NCBI RefSeq assembly: GCF_015865035.1
Contig: NZ_JADZGI010000001.1
Coordinates: forward strand, 1,736,001-1,800,000
Source of the DNA: Novosphingobium aureum
GTDB taxonomy: Bacteria; Pseudomonadota; Alphaproteobacteria; Sphingomonadales; Sphingomonadaceae
Direction of reading: 5' to 3'
DNA: 64,000 nt
Part shown: in pieces, positions 8,959 to 18,016 of the stretch
How the letters are laid out: the number at the start of each line of letters is the position of its first letter
How positions within the stretch are numbered: the first letter of the stretch is position 1
The notes under the pieces: generated by a model
Seen by the model: the letters and a program-made list of their open reading frames with translations, nothing else
Database searches by the model: none
What the model was told of the DNA's origin: nothing
Position numbers and translations under genes: made by a program

Positions 8959-9717
8959 ATGCATGGCTTTGCCAATCCGGCCCGTTTCCTCAAAATCGCT
9001 CGCTGGCTCATGCCCCTGTGCATGATCGCGGGCTGCGTGATCGCCCTTGCCGCGCTTGGCTGGGGCCTCTTCCTTGCGCCTGCCGAAAAGCTGCAGGGCG
9101 AGACGGTGCGTATCGTCTACCTGCACGTGCCCGCCGCCTGGCTGGGCATGGCCGGGTGGATGGGCATTGCCGGCGCGAGCTTCACCCAGCTCGTCTGGCG
9201 CCATCCGCTCGCCGGTATCGCCGCGCGCGCCTGCGCGGTGCCCGGTGCGGTCTTTACTGCCGTCTGCCTCGTCACCGGCTCGCTTTGGGGCCGTCCGGCA
9301 TGGGGCACCTGGTGGGTGTGGGACGGGCGCCTGACCTCGATGCTGGTGCTCCTGTTCCTCTATTTCGGGTGGATGGCGCTCGCGCAGGCGAGCGAGGCCA
9401 GCGACGCTGCGGAAGGCGAGAGCGGTTCGCTGGCGCCTGCGATCTTCGGGCTGGTCGGTGCGGTCAACATCCCCATCATCCACTATTCGGTGCTGTGGTG
9501 GAACAGCCAGCACCAGCCGCCCAGCATCACCATGGGCAAGTCGGCGATGTCGGGAGACTTCCTCTATCCGCTGCTCGCCGCGATGCTCGGTTTCACCCTT
9601 ATTTTCGCCGGTGTCGTGCTGGCGCGCATGCGCGCGATCCTCGCCGACCGCCAGGCCGAGGCGCGCCTGCGCCGCAAGGCCATGGCCACCGGCTTTTCTC
9701 CGCGAGGTCAGGCCTGA
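8959..9717 (+). CDS. ccmC: Heme exporter protein CcmC
   Basis: The 252-residue protein has six predicted membrane helices and the periplasmic tryptophan-rich WWD motif WGTWWVWDGRLTS at about residues 115-127. Flanking heme-ligand histidines are H56 (YLHVPAAW) and the one in IHYSVLWW. CcmC loads heme onto CcmE for system I cytochrome c maturation. It opens an operon of seven genes; its stop overlaps the ccmD start by one base. Confidence 0.96.
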   Translation: MHGFANPARFLKIARWLMPLCMIAGCVIALAALGWGLFLAPAEKLQGETVRIVYLHVPAAWLGMAGWMGIAGASFTQLVWRHPLAGIAARACAVPGAVFTAVCLVTGSLWGRPAWGTWWVWDGRLTSMLVLLFLYFGWMALAQASEASDAAEGESGSLAPAIFGLVGAVNIPIIHYSVLWWNSQHQPPSITMGKSAMSGDFLYPLLAAMLGFTLIFAGVVLARMRAILADRQAEARLRRKAMATGFSPRGQA

Positions 9718-9857
9718 TGCGCGAAGCCATGGATCCCTGGACCTTCGTGGTCGCCTCCTACGTCATCGGGGTCGGCGCTACGGCCGCGATGGTCGCATGG
9801 TCGCTGCTTTCGATGAAGCGGGCCGAGAAACGCCGCGAGCAGGCAAGGAAGCGTTGA
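9717..9857 (+). CDS. ccmD: Heme exporter protein CcmD
   Basis: This short gene of 46 residues has one membrane helix (DPWTFVVASYVIGVGATAA) followed by a Lys/Arg-rich tail, the usual CcmD design. CcmD helps release holo-CcmE from CcmC. The ATG overlaps the ccmC stop in TGATG, and ccmE starts 4 bp after its stop. Position and architecture carry the call, since sequence conservation in this family is low. Confidence 0.85.
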   Translation: MREAMDPWTFVVASYVIGVGATAAMVAWSLLSMKRAEKRREQARKR

Positions 9858-9861
9858 GATT

Positions 9862-10314
9862 ATGGCCGTGAAGGCAAAGCACCAGCGGCTCGTGCTGCTC
9901 ATCCTCGCCCTCGTCGTGCTGATCGGCGCAGGGCTGCTTGCGGCCTGGGCGCTGCGCAACCAGGCCAGCTATTTCTATGTGCCCAGCGAGATCGTCGCCG
10001 ATCCGCCCGCGCCCGATCGCGGCGTACGCCTTGGCGGCATGGTCGAGAAGGACTCGATCCAGACCCAGGCCGATGGCGTGACCATCGCCTTCATCGTCGA
10101 GGACGGGAAAGCACGGGTGCCGGTCACCTTCAAGGGCATCGTGCCCTCGCTTTTCGTCGAGGGTTCAGGCGTCGTCGCCGAAGGGCGCATGGGCGCCGAT
10201 GGCACTTTCGTCGCCGACAACCTGCTCGCCAAGCACGACGAGAACTACGTCCCGCGCGAGATGCAGGAAATGACCGGCAAGCAGGCCAGGCAGGTGGTGG
10301 CAGAGACCCAATGA
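9862..10314 (+). CDS. ccmE: Heme chaperone CcmE
   Basis: The 150-residue protein has an N-terminal membrane anchor (residues 9-30), the conserved SYFYVPSEI segment, and the heme-binding histidine H125 in LAKHDENYVP with the tyrosine Y129. It binds heme covalently in the periplasm and passes it to CcmF. The stop overlaps the ccmF start by four bases. Confidence 0.96.
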   Translation: MAVKAKHQRLVLLILALVVLIGAGLLAAWALRNQASYFYVPSEIVADPPAPDRGVRLGGMVEKDSIQTQADGVTIAFIVEDGKARVPVTFKGIVPSLFVEGSGVVAEGRMGADGTFVADNLLAKHDENYVPREMQEMTGKQARQVVAETQ

Positions 10315-12278
10315 CCGCAGAAATCGGACTTGCCTCGCTCTGGCTGGCCGCTGCGCTGGCCGCCCTGCAGCTTTTTGCCGGCGCCATGGGGCTTACCCGC
10401 AAGGGCGAGACGTTCGCTGCGCTGGTGCGTCCGGTTGCGGTCGTGCAGGGCCTGCTCGCGCTGCTCGCCTTCGCCTGCCTGATCCGTCTCTTCGCGGTGA
10501 CCGATCTGTCGGTCAAGCTGGTCGCGCTCAACTCGCACTCGCTCAAGCCGCTGGTCTTCAAGATCGCGGCCTCCTGGGGCAATCACGAGGGCTCGATGCT
10601 GCTGTGGGTGACGGTCATGGGCCTTGCCGGCGGTTTCGTCGCGCTGGTCGAGCGCCGCTTGCCCGAGCGCACGATGCTCGCGACGCTTGCCGGGCAGGCC
10701 TTCGTCAGCCTTGGCTTCTACGGCTTCCTGCTTATCGCCTCGAACCCGTTCGAGCGGCTGAACCCGGTGCCGCGCGAAGGGCAGGGGCTCAACCCCTTGC
10801 TGCAGGACCTCGGGCTCGCGTTCCACCCACCCACGCTTTACCTCGGCTACGTCGGGCTCTCGATCGCGTTCAGTTTCGCCATCGGCGCGCTCGTCACGCG
10901 CGAGGTCGGCCCGGCCTTCGCCCGCGCGATGCGGCCCTGGGTGCTGGGCGCCTGGATCTTCCTGACGCTGGGCATCACTGCCGGCTCCTATTGGGCCTAT
11001 TACGAGCTGGGCTGGGGTGGCTGGTGGTTCTGGGACCCGGTCGAGAACGCCTCGCTCATGCCCTGGCTCGCCGCGACCGCGCTGCTGCACTCGGTCAGCG
11101 TGCTTGCCGCGCGCGACGCGCTGCGCACCTGGACCGTGATGCTGGGCGTCGTCGCCTTCTCGATGTCGATGATCGGCACCTTCCTCGTGCGCTCGGGCAT
11201 TCTCACTAGCGTCCACGCCTTCGCCGTCGATCCCGAGCGCGGGACCTTCATCCTCGCGCTGCTCGCGATCAACATCGGCGGCGCGCTGACGCTCTTCGCG
11301 ATCCGCGCGGCAACGGTGAGCGAGGGCGAGCGCTTTGCCTTCCTAAGCCGCGAGGGCGCGCTGGTGTTCAACAACGTCATGCTCTCGGCGATCCTGGGCA
11401 TCGTGCTGTTCGGCACGCTCTACCCGCTGCTCGCCGAGGCGATGGGCGCGCAGGTCTCGGTGGGGCCGCCCTACTTCAACCCGATGAGCGCGCTCTTCGC
11501 GATCCCGATGCTGCTGGTGCTCGCGGTCGGACCGCTGCTGCGCTGGAAGCGCGACCGCTTCGAGCGGGTCGGGCGCGCGCTCGTGATACCCGCCATGCTG
11601 GTGGTGGTGGCCGGGATCGCGCTGGTCGTCATGGGCGGCGTCGCGCTGCTGCCGTTCCTCGGCCTCGTGCTGGGCATCGGTCTCGCCGTCGCGAGCTTCA
11701 TGCCGCTGCGCTCTCGCAACCTGCGCCGCTTGCCGCTCGCGGTCTGGGGCATGGTCTTCGCGCATTTCGGTATTGCCGTGACGCTGATCGGGATGAGCAG
11801 CGAGAGCGCCTTCTCGACCGAAAAGCTGGTCGCGGTGAAAGTCGGTGAGACCACGCATGTCGGCCCCTGGGGCGTCAAGCTCGAGCGGGTCGAGCCTGCC
11901 GCGGGCCCCAACTGGACCGCGCTCGAGGCGCGCCTGCTGGTCCGCTACGGCCCGGATGGCGACGTCACGCGCATGCTGCCGCAGGCGCGCAGCTTCTGGG
12001 CGCCGCCGCAGCAGACCAGCGAATCGGCGCTGCTGACGCGCTGGAACGGGCAGCTCTACGCGGTGCTCGGCGGTGAGGGCGCGGACGGTCGCTGGCAGCT
12101 GCGGCTCTGGTGGAAACCGCTGGTGACCCTGATCTGGATCGGCGGCCTGCTGATCGGCTTCGGCGGTCTGCTCGCGCTCATCGGCCGCGTCGTTGCCGAC
12201 CTTAGGCGTATCTCGCTGCAAGGCCGGATCGCCTGGCGCAAGGACGGCATGAGCAAGCTGCGCGAGGGCGAGCGATGA
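10311..12278 (+). CDS. ccmF: Cytochrome c heme lyase subunit CcmF
   Basis: The protein of 655 residues has many membrane helices, the WWD motif WGGWWFWDPVENAS near residue 240, and a large periplasmic domain near the C-terminus before the last helix. CcmF, with CcmH and CcmI, ligates heme to the CxxCH of apocytochromes. The length fits the family. It overlaps ccmE and dsbE by four bases on both sides. Confidence 0.96.
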   Translation: MTAEIGLASLWLAAALAALQLFAGAMGLTRKGETFAALVRPVAVVQGLLALLAFACLIRLFAVTDLSVKLVALNSHSLKPLVFKIAASWGNHEGSMLLWVTVMGLAGGFVALVERRLPERTMLATLAGQAFVSLGFYGFLLIASNPFERLNPVPREGQGLNPLLQDLGLAFHPPTLYLGYVGLSIAFSFAIGALVTREVGPAFARAMRPWVLGAWIFLTLGITAGSYWAYYELGWGGWWFWDPVENASLMPWLAATALLHSVSVLAARDALRTWTVMLGVVAFSMSMIGTFLVRSGILTSVHAFAVDPERGTFILALLAINIGGALTLFAIRAATVSEGERFAFLSREGALVFNNVMLSAILGIVLFGTLYPLLAEAMGAQVSVGPPYFNPMSALFAIPMLLVLAVGPLLRWKRDRFERVGRALVIPAMLVVVAGIALVVMGGVALLPFLGLVLGIGLAVASFMPLRSRNLRRLPLAVWGMVFAHFGIAVTLIGMSSESAFSTEKLVAVKVGETTHVGPWGVKLERVEPAAGPNWTALEARLLVRYGPDGDVTRMLPQARSFWAPPQQTSESALLTRWNGQLYAVLGGEGADGRWQLRLWWKPLVTLIWIGGLLIGFGGLLALIGRVVADLRRISLQGRIAWRKDGMSKLREGER

Positions 12279-12832
12279 GCACGCAGGACACCAGGCACCG
12301 CGCCCCGCGCTGGGCGATCTGGCTGCCGCTGGCGCTGTTCGGGCTCTTCACCGCGCTGGTGCTCGTGGGCCTGCTGCGTCCCGCCGACCGCACCGTGGTC
12401 AGCGCGCTCGTCGGCAAGCCGATGCCGCAATTCAAGTTGCCCGCAGCACTGCCCGATCGTCCCGGTCTCGACAGCGCGGACTTCGCCAAGGGCAGTCCCC
12501 GGCTGGTCAACATCTTCGCCAGCTGGTGCATTCCCTGCCGGGTCGAGGCCCCGCAGCTGGGTGCGCTCGCCAAGGCGGGCGTGCGGATCGAGGGCATTTC
12601 GGTGCGCGATTCGACCGAGAACCTGCGCGCCTTCCTCTCGCAGAACGGCGACCCCTTTGCGGCCATTGGCGCCGACGACGACGGTCAGGTCCAGCTCGCG
12701 CTCGGTTCCTCGGGCGTGCCCGAGACTTACGTCGTCGATGGCAAGGGTCTGATCCGCTACCAGCACGTCGGCGAGATTCGCCCCGAGGACGTGCCGCTGA
12801 TCCTCGAGAAGCTGAAGGAGGCCGGACAATGA
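12275..12832 (+). CDS. dsbE: Thiol:disulfide interchange protein DsbE/CcmG
   Basis: The 185-residue membrane-anchored thioredoxin-fold protein has the redox site CIPC (C85, C88) in NIFASWCIPCRVEAP and the cis-proline loop GVPETYVVDG. It keeps the apocytochrome or CcmH cysteines reduced in the periplasm. A single helix at residues 13-34 anchors it. It overlaps ccmF and ccmH by four bases each. Confidence 0.95.
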   Translation: MSTQDTRHRAPRWAIWLPLALFGLFTALVLVGLLRPADRTVVSALVGKPMPQFKLPAALPDRPGLDSADFAKGSPRLVNIFASWCIPCRVEAPQLGALAKAGVRIEGISVRDSTENLRAFLSQNGDPFAAIGADDDGQVQLALGSSGVPETYVVDGKGLIRYQHVGEIRPEDVPLILEKLKEAGQ

Positions 12833-13311
12833 CACGGCTTGGACTTCACCTTGCATCGCTGATGCTGAGCCTCGCGCTCGTCCCGGCCCCGCTTCAGGCG
12901 CAGGAGGAGCAGTCGACCGCGCCTTATGCCTATCGCCAGCTCGACGATCCGGCGAAGGAGCGTCAGGCGATGGACCTCATGGAGACGCTGCGCTGTCTGC
13001 AGTGTCAGGGCCAGTCGATCGCCGACTCGGACGCGCCCATCGCGGGCTCGATGCGCAGCCTCGTGCGCGAGCGCATCGCACGCGGGGAAAGCCCCGAGGA
13101 CATCCGCAGCTGGCTGATCGAGCGTTACGGCGACTACGTCAGCTACGCGCCGCAGCTGACCGCGCTGACATGGCCGCTCTTCGTGGTGCCTGCGGTCTTC
13201 GTCCTGCTCGCGCTGCTTTTGCTGCGTCGCCGCTTCGCCGGTTCGCGCACGCTTCGCGCGCAGGACTCCGTCCAGATTGACGACGCAGACGAAGAGGAGG
13301 GCCGGCCATGA
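12829..13311 (+). CDS. ccmH: Cytochrome c maturation protein CcmH (CycL type)
   Basis: This protein of 160 residues has a signal peptide ending at LQAQ, the CcmH redox motif LRCLQCQ (C56, C59), a three-helix domain, and one C-terminal membrane helix with a basic then acidic tail. It handles apocytochrome thiols for heme ligation. The ATG lies in the ATGA overlap with the dsbE stop and gives a good signal peptide, so it is the chosen start. Confidence 0.94.
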   Translation: MTRLGLHLASLMLSLALVPAPLQAQEEQSTAPYAYRQLDDPAKERQAMDLMETLRCLQCQGQSIADSDAPIAGSMRSLVRERIARGESPEDIRSWLIERYGDYVSYAPQLTALTWPLFVVPAVFVLLALLLLRRRFAGSRTLRAQDSVQIDDADEEEGRP

Positions 13312-14072
13312 CCTGGATCGTGATCGCGGTGCTCGCGCTGCTGGTCTTCCTTCTCGCCATCTTCCTGTTCAAGGTGCCGGCAGGCGCGCGCGAGGCTCTT
13401 GCCGCGACGCTGCTGCTCGGTATCGCCGGCTATGCGCTCCAGGGCTCGCCGGGGCAGGTGGGCTCGCCCAAGGCGGCAGCACCCGATTCGCCGGAGGCCT
13501 CGGCGCTGCTGGTCGATGCGCGCGCGCAGATCAGCAACAGTACCATCCCGCCGACCAATCGCTGGGTCATCATTGCCGATGGCCTTTCGCGCAACGGACA
13601 GAACGCCGCTGCCGCGCAGATTCTGCGCTCTGCGGTCGACGAGGACCCGAAGAATGCGGAGGCCTGGCTCGCCATGGCCAATGGCCTCGTCGCCCATGCC
13701 GACGGCACGCTTACGCCTGCGGCCCGCTACGCCTACGAGCGTGCGGCCAAGGCTGACGACAAGGCTCCGGGCCCGCCATTCTTCCTTGGTCTCGCGCAGG
13801 CACAATCGGGCGAGTTTCTGGAGGCTCGCAAGCTCTGGGCGGGCCTGCTCGAGGACGCGAAGCCCGATGCGCGCTGGCGTCCGGTGGTTGAGGCGGAACT
13901 CGCGCGGCTCGATGCGTTTATCGAGGCCAACGGCATGCGTGGTGAAGCAGCGCCGACGCCCGCAGGAGCAGGCGGAGCGGCAGGCGCGGATAAGATGTCC
14001 GGGGCGAACGAGGTCACGCCCTCCGTTGCAGGCCCTGCAACTGGCCCATCGCGGGGCGAAGGCGGGAGCTGA
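13308..14072 (+). CDS. ccmI: Cytochrome c maturation TPR protein CcmI/CycH
   Basis: The 254-residue protein has two N-terminal hydrophobic segments and then TPR-like helices (residues 95-200, for example DPKNAEAWLAMANGL and PGPPFFLGLAQAQSGEFLEA). The C-terminus is a loose Gly/Ala-rich tail. CcmI binds apocytochrome c C-termini and presents them to CcmF and CcmH. It overlaps ccmH by four bases and ends the ccm operon. Confidence 0.88.
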   Translation: MTWIVIAVLALLVFLLAIFLFKVPAGAREALAATLLLGIAGYALQGSPGQVGSPKAAAPDSPEASALLVDARAQISNSTIPPTNRWVIIADGLSRNGQNAAAAQILRSAVDEDPKNAEAWLAMANGLVAHADGTLTPAARYAYERAAKADDKAPGPPFFLGLAQAQSGEFLEARKLWAGLLEDAKPDARWRPVVEAELARLDAFIEANGMRGEAAPTPAGAGGAAGADKMSGANEVTPSVAGPATGPSRGEGGS

Positions 14073-14163
14073 GCAAAGTTGCTAGCCCTAACGCTAGCTG
14101 CTAACGGCCACAGCCTTGCCGCAGATGCGAGACAGGGGTCTCCATCCATGACGGGACGCGCGA

Positions 14164-16146
14164 ATGAGTGATGCAACTTCGGTAACGTCCGATGCCGCTG
14201 GCCCGGCTAATCCGGAAGGCGAGGACAAGCGCCTCGTCGGAGCGGGCGCGGGCAACGGTCATGGAGGCGGGCACGGTTCCGGCAAGATCGCCAAGCTGGC
14301 CTTCGGCGCGGTCGGTGTCGTCTTCGGCGATATCGGTACCAGCCCGATCTACGCTTTCCGCGAAACCTTTGTCGGCCCGCACCCGCTGGCTATCGACGAG
14401 CTGCATATTCTCGGCGTCGTCAGCCTGATCTTCTGGTCGATGACGCTGGTCGTCTCGATCCAGTACGTCGGCATCCTCATGCGCGCGGACAATAAGGGGC
14501 AGGGCGGCAGCCTGGCTCTCGTCGCGCTGATCTCGGGATCGATCCGCAAGTCGGGTTATGGCGGCCTGATCGTCATGCTCGGCGTGTTCGCGACCGCGCT
14601 GTTCTACGGCGATTCGATGATCACGCCCGCGGTCTCGGTGCTTTCCGCGGTCGAGGGCCTGACCGTCGTGCAGTCCGACCTGCAGCCCTTCGTCATGCCG
14701 ATCGCGTTGATCCTGCTGGTTGGCCTTTTCGTCCTTCAGAAGAGCGGAACGGCGAAAGTCGGTGCGCTGTTCGCGCCGGTCATGGTGACCTATTTCTCGA
14801 TTCTCGCGATCCTTGGCCTCTACCATTTGGTGCAGATGCCCGAGGTGCTCGTCGCGCTGAACCCGTGGTACGCGATCCAGTTCTTCCTCACCGACAAGGT
14901 GCTCGGCTTCCTTGCACTGGGTTCGGTCGTGCTGGCGGTGACCGGCGCAGAGGCGCTCTATTCGGACATGGGCCATTTCGGACGTGGCCCGATGCGCCTG
15001 TCCTGGTTCGGCTTCGTCATGCCGTGCCTGCTGATCAACTATTTCGGCCAGGCCGCGATGATCCTCAGTCTCGACGATGCGCAGCAGGCGCTGGCGATGG
15101 AGAACCCGTTCTTCAACCTCGCACCCGAGAGCCTGCGCCTGCCGCTCGTGATCCTCGTCAGCTGCGCCGCCTTCATCGCCAGTCAGGCCGTGATTTCGGG
15201 CGCCTTCTCGATCACGCATCAGGCGATGCAGCTGGGCTTCATCCCGCGCCTGTCGACCCGCCACACCTCCGAGCACGAGGTCGGCCAGATCTACATTCCC
15301 TTCGTCAACTGGGCGCTGATGACCGGCGTGATCGTGCTGGTGCTGGTGTTCGAGAACTCGTCGAACCTCGCCTCGGCCTACGGTATCGCGGTGACGGGTG
15401 CGATGCTCATCGACACCTGCCTGATGAGTGTGCTGCTGATCGTGCTGTGGCGCTGGAAGCCTTGGCTGGCGATCCCGGTCATCGTCACCTTCTTCGTGGT
15501 CGACGGTGCCTACTTCGCCGCGAACGCGACCAAGATTCCCGATGGCGGCTGGTTCCCGCTGCTGATCGGCGGTGTGGCCTTCACCCTGCTCACGACCTGG
15601 AACAAGGGCCGCCGCCTCATGCGCGACCGCATGACCGAGGCCGCGCTGCCGCTCAACGTCTTTGCCAAGAGCGCGCACGGCAGTGCCGCGCGGGTTCCCG
15701 GCACGGCGATCTTCATGGCTTCCAGCAACGTCGGCGTGCCTTCGGCGCTGCTGCACAACATCAAGCACAACAAGGTGCTCCACGAGCGCGTGGTCGTCCT
15801 CACCGTCGAGGTTCAGGACGTGCCTTATGTCGAATCGGGCGAGCGCTATTCGGTCTCGGACCTCGGACAGGGCTTCTACCGCATGACGCTGCGCTACGGC
15901 TTCATGGAGGAGACCGACGTGCCCTCCGCGCTGGCGCATAACCAGATGTGCGGTGCGCCCTTCGAGATGATGAAGACCAGCTTCTTCCTCTCGCGCCAGA
16001 CGCTCGTCGCTTCCGAAAAGCCGGGCATGGCAATCTGGCGCGAGAAGCTCTTCGCGTGGATGATGCGCAATGCCGCAAGCGCGATGGAGTTCTTCCGCCT
16101 GCCCACCAACCGCGTCGTCGAACTGGGCAGCCAGCTCGAAATCTGA
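14164..16146 (+). CDS. kup: Low-affinity potassium transporter Kup
   Basis: The protein of 660 residues has the KUP signature FGDIGTSPIYAFRE near residue 57, about twelve membrane helices to residue 470, and a cytoplasmic C-terminal domain. It imports potassium, probably with protons. The 90 bp before the gene hold two copies of GCTAGC spaced 6 bp apart (14081-14098), a possible control hairpin. It is convergent with the next gene. Confidence 0.94.
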   Translation: MSDATSVTSDAAGPANPEGEDKRLVGAGAGNGHGGGHGSGKIAKLAFGAVGVVFGDIGTSPIYAFRETFVGPHPLAIDELHILGVVSLIFWSMTLVVSIQYVGILMRADNKGQGGSLALVALISGSIRKSGYGGLIVMLGVFATALFYGDSMITPAVSVLSAVEGLTVVQSDLQPFVMPIALILLVGLFVLQKSGTAKVGALFAPVMVTYFSILAILGLYHLVQMPEVLVALNPWYAIQFFLTDKVLGFLALGSVVLAVTGAEALYSDMGHFGRGPMRLSWFGFVMPCLLINYFGQAAMILSLDDAQQALAMENPFFNLAPESLRLPLVILVSCAAFIASQAVISGAFSITHQAMQLGFIPRLSTRHTSEHEVGQIYIPFVNWALMTGVIVLVLVFENSSNLASAYGIAVTGAMLIDTCLMSVLLIVLWRWKPWLAIPVIVTFFVVDGAYFAANATKIPDGGWFPLLIGGVAFTLLTTWNKGRRLMRDRMTEAALPLNVFAKSAHGSAARVPGTAIFMASSNVGVPSALLHNIKHNKVLHERVVVLTVEVQDVPYVESGERYSVSDLGQGFYRMTLRYGFMEETDVPSALAHNQMCGAPFEMMKTSFFLSRQTLVASEKPGMAIWREKLFAWMMRNAASAMEFFRLPTNRVVELGSQLEI

Positions 16147-16192
16147 CCGCGCCCAGCGCCGCGCCGCTTGCCTTTGCGTGCCGGAGGCTGGT

Positions 16193-17251
16193 TCAGCCGC
16201 CCACGGCGCGCAGCTTGGCGCGCATGTCGGCGAAGGTCAGGCGCGTATCCACCCGTGTATAGACCCGCATGGGGCGTCCGTCGGGCCGCGCCCCGTAGAG
16301 GCCGTTGTCGTCGATGCGCGGGGTCGGCATGGCCACATAGGACGAGGATGAGGGATCGGCCTCGAACGAGGACTGGAGGGCGGTGAGCGTGACGAGCGGA
16401 TTGTCGCCGAGCACATAGGTTTCGCCTAGCCCCGGTTTCTCACCCTTGGTCGCCTCTTCGTAGAAACGGTTCACATGAGCGATCTTGTCGCACAGATAGG
16501 CTCCGATAGGACCTCCGCGCGCCAGTTCGTCGAGCTCTGCGTAACTGAAGAGCGTCTGGCGATAGGCGTCGCGCGGAACCTGCCAGATTTCGATGTCCGA
16601 TTCGTTGAAGACGACCTGCGCGGCCTCGGTGTCGATCGTGAGGTTGTACTCGCTGCGCGTGCCGCCCGGAGGCATGGCCCCGAGCCCGGCATGTTCGCTG
16701 CCGCCGATCCAGACCAGCTTCAGCCGCTTGCCGATGCGCGGTTCCTTGCGCCAGGCAAGCGCGAGTTCGGTGAGCCCGGCACCGGCGGCGTAGAACAGAG
16801 GCAGGTCGGTGTCCTCGCGCATCGCTTCGCGGATGATCGCGTCGGTGGCGGGGCTCGTGTCAGGACCTGCGCTGTTCATCGCCCGTTCGCTGCCAGCGAC
16901 AATCGGTGACGTGGCCTCGTAATCCGGGATCATCGCAAGGAGTTCGCGCGCGCGCCTCGCGCCGTCAGCGGCGACCTTGGCGTCATCGTACCACACCTCG
17001 CCGGGATGCAGGTGGCTGGCGATGATCAGTGGGATTTCGACCGAGGGGCTGAGTGCGTGCTGGAGCAGTTGGAACAGCCCGTCCGGATCGCCTGCGAAGT
17101 CGTTGTCGACCAAGACGCGCATGCGCGGCTGTACGATGGCCCGCAGCGATGGAACCGAGGCGGATGCAGCGCGGGCGCCGACAAGGGCGCCCAAAAGCGA
17201 GGCCGTCAGCAATGTCGAGGCCTTGCGGCGCGTGAGCTTCGTCTCGATCAT
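16193..17251 (-). CDS. Exported nucleoside-hydrolase-like protein
   Basis: The 352-residue protein begins with a basic TRRKAS stretch and a hydrophobic stretch ending in ASA, an export signal that could be twin-arginine. The mature part opens with VLVDNDFAGDPDG, a variant of the DTDxGxDD calcium site of inosine/uridine nucleoside hydrolases. Later segments, IIASHLHPGEVW, LPLFYAAGAGLTELA and the GGSEH region, also fit the fold. It probably splits ribosides or related glycosides outside the cytoplasm; the substrate is unknown. The ATG at 17251 with GAGG eight bases upstream is preferred to the GTG nine bases earlier. A palindrome lies just upstream. Confidence 0.7.
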   Translation of the reverse strand: MIETKLTRRKASTLLTASLLGALVGARAASASVPSLRAIVQPRMRVLVDNDFAGDPDGLFQLLQHALSPSVEIPLIIASHLHPGEVWYDDAKVAADGARRARELLAMIPDYEATSPIVAGSERAMNSAGPDTSPATDAIIREAMREDTDLPLFYAAGAGLTELALAWRKEPRIGKRLKLVWIGGSEHAGLGAMPPGGTRSEYNLTIDTEAAQVVFNESDIEIWQVPRDAYRQTLFSYAELDELARGGPIGAYLCDKIAHVNRFYEEATKGEKPGLGETYVLGDNPLVTLTALQSSFEADPSSSSYVAMPTPRIDDNGLYGARPDGRPMRVYTRVDTRLTFADMRAKLRAVGG

Positions 17252-17284
17252 GATCGGCACCTCGTGTTCAACCTCGCAATGTAA

Positions 17285-17299
17285 CCGTTATCATAACGG
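17285..17299. promoter_or_regulatory. Palindromic operator-like site CCGTTATCATAACGG
   Basis: A perfect 7-1-7 inverted repeat lies 34 bp upstream of the start of the nucleoside-hydrolase-like gene on the minus strand. It is the only strong symmetry in this short intergenic gap. The size and position suit a dimeric repressor, and no regulator gene is adjacent. Confidence 0.55.
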
Positions 17300-17341
17300 C
17301 CTGCGAGGCGATCACAAGATGCCGAAAGGCTGATCGCGCCT

Positions 17342-18016
17342 TCAGTCGTGCGGCGGGTTCTCGATCAGCTCTTCCTTGGCGTCCTCGCCCATGCCGTGGC
17401 GCATGACCATCGGCAGCTGCGCGAAAGTGAACACGAACGAGAGCACCGTGAAGCCCCATAGCTTGGCCTGAAGCCAGGCATCGAAGCTGACGGTGAAGAC
17501 CAGCACGGTGTTGATCACCGCGAGCAGCGCGAAGAACCAGGCCCAGTTGCGCGAGAGCTTCATCCAGCCGGTCTCGTCGAGCCCCTCGAAGGCCGATTGC
17601 AGCAGGTACTTGAGCATGGGCTTGCCGCGCGCGAGGCCGATGAACAGGACAGCCGAGAACATCAGGTAGACCGCGGTCGGCTTCATCTGGATATAGATCG
17701 CCTCGCGGAAGATCACGGTCAGCGCGCCAAAGCCCATGATCAGCGCCGTGGTCAGCCAGAGCATCGGCGAGATCTTGCCCAGCCGCCATTTGGAGAGAAT
17801 CAGCGCAACGACCGTCGCGCCCATGAAGGCGATGGTGCCCTTGATCACCGCTGCGACGGTACCGAGGGTGTCGTTCGCCTCGGCGGGCGAATAGTGCCGG
17901 TAGGCGAGGAAGAAGACGAGCAGCGGGCCGAAGTCGACGACGAGGTTGACCCAGCTCGACTTGGGCTTGTCCTTGGCGGTTTCGGGAGCGTCGCCGTTGC
18001 GGGGCTTAGTGTTCAT
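17342..18016 (-). CDS. Inner membrane-spanning protein YciB / septation protein A
   Basis: The 224-residue protein has five to six membrane helices and the family's SSWVNLVVDFGPLLVFF start, GKPMLKYLL and GWMKLSRNWAWFF segments, and the conserved closing PMVMRHG. Members affect septum placement and envelope integrity; the exact role is unsettled. The ATG shares one base with the ftsY stop (TGATG), so the start at 18016 is chosen over the GTG one codon earlier. Confidence 0.92.
   Translation of the reverse strand: MNTKPRNGDAPETAKDKPKSSWVNLVVDFGPLLVFFLAYRHYSPAEANDTLGTVAAVIKGTIAFMGATVVALILSKWRLGKISPMLWLTTALIMGFGALTVIFREAIYIQMKPTAVYLMFSAVLFIGLARGKPMLKYLLQSAFEGLDETGWMKLSRNWAWFFALLAVINTVLVFTVSFDAWLQAKLWGFTVLSFVFTFAQLPMVMRHGMGEDAKEELIENPPHD

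Noticed and set aside
10245..12221. Long antisense frames under ccmF
   Set aside because: Their translations are Arg/His/Glu-rich and match the third-position pattern of the real gene on the other strand.
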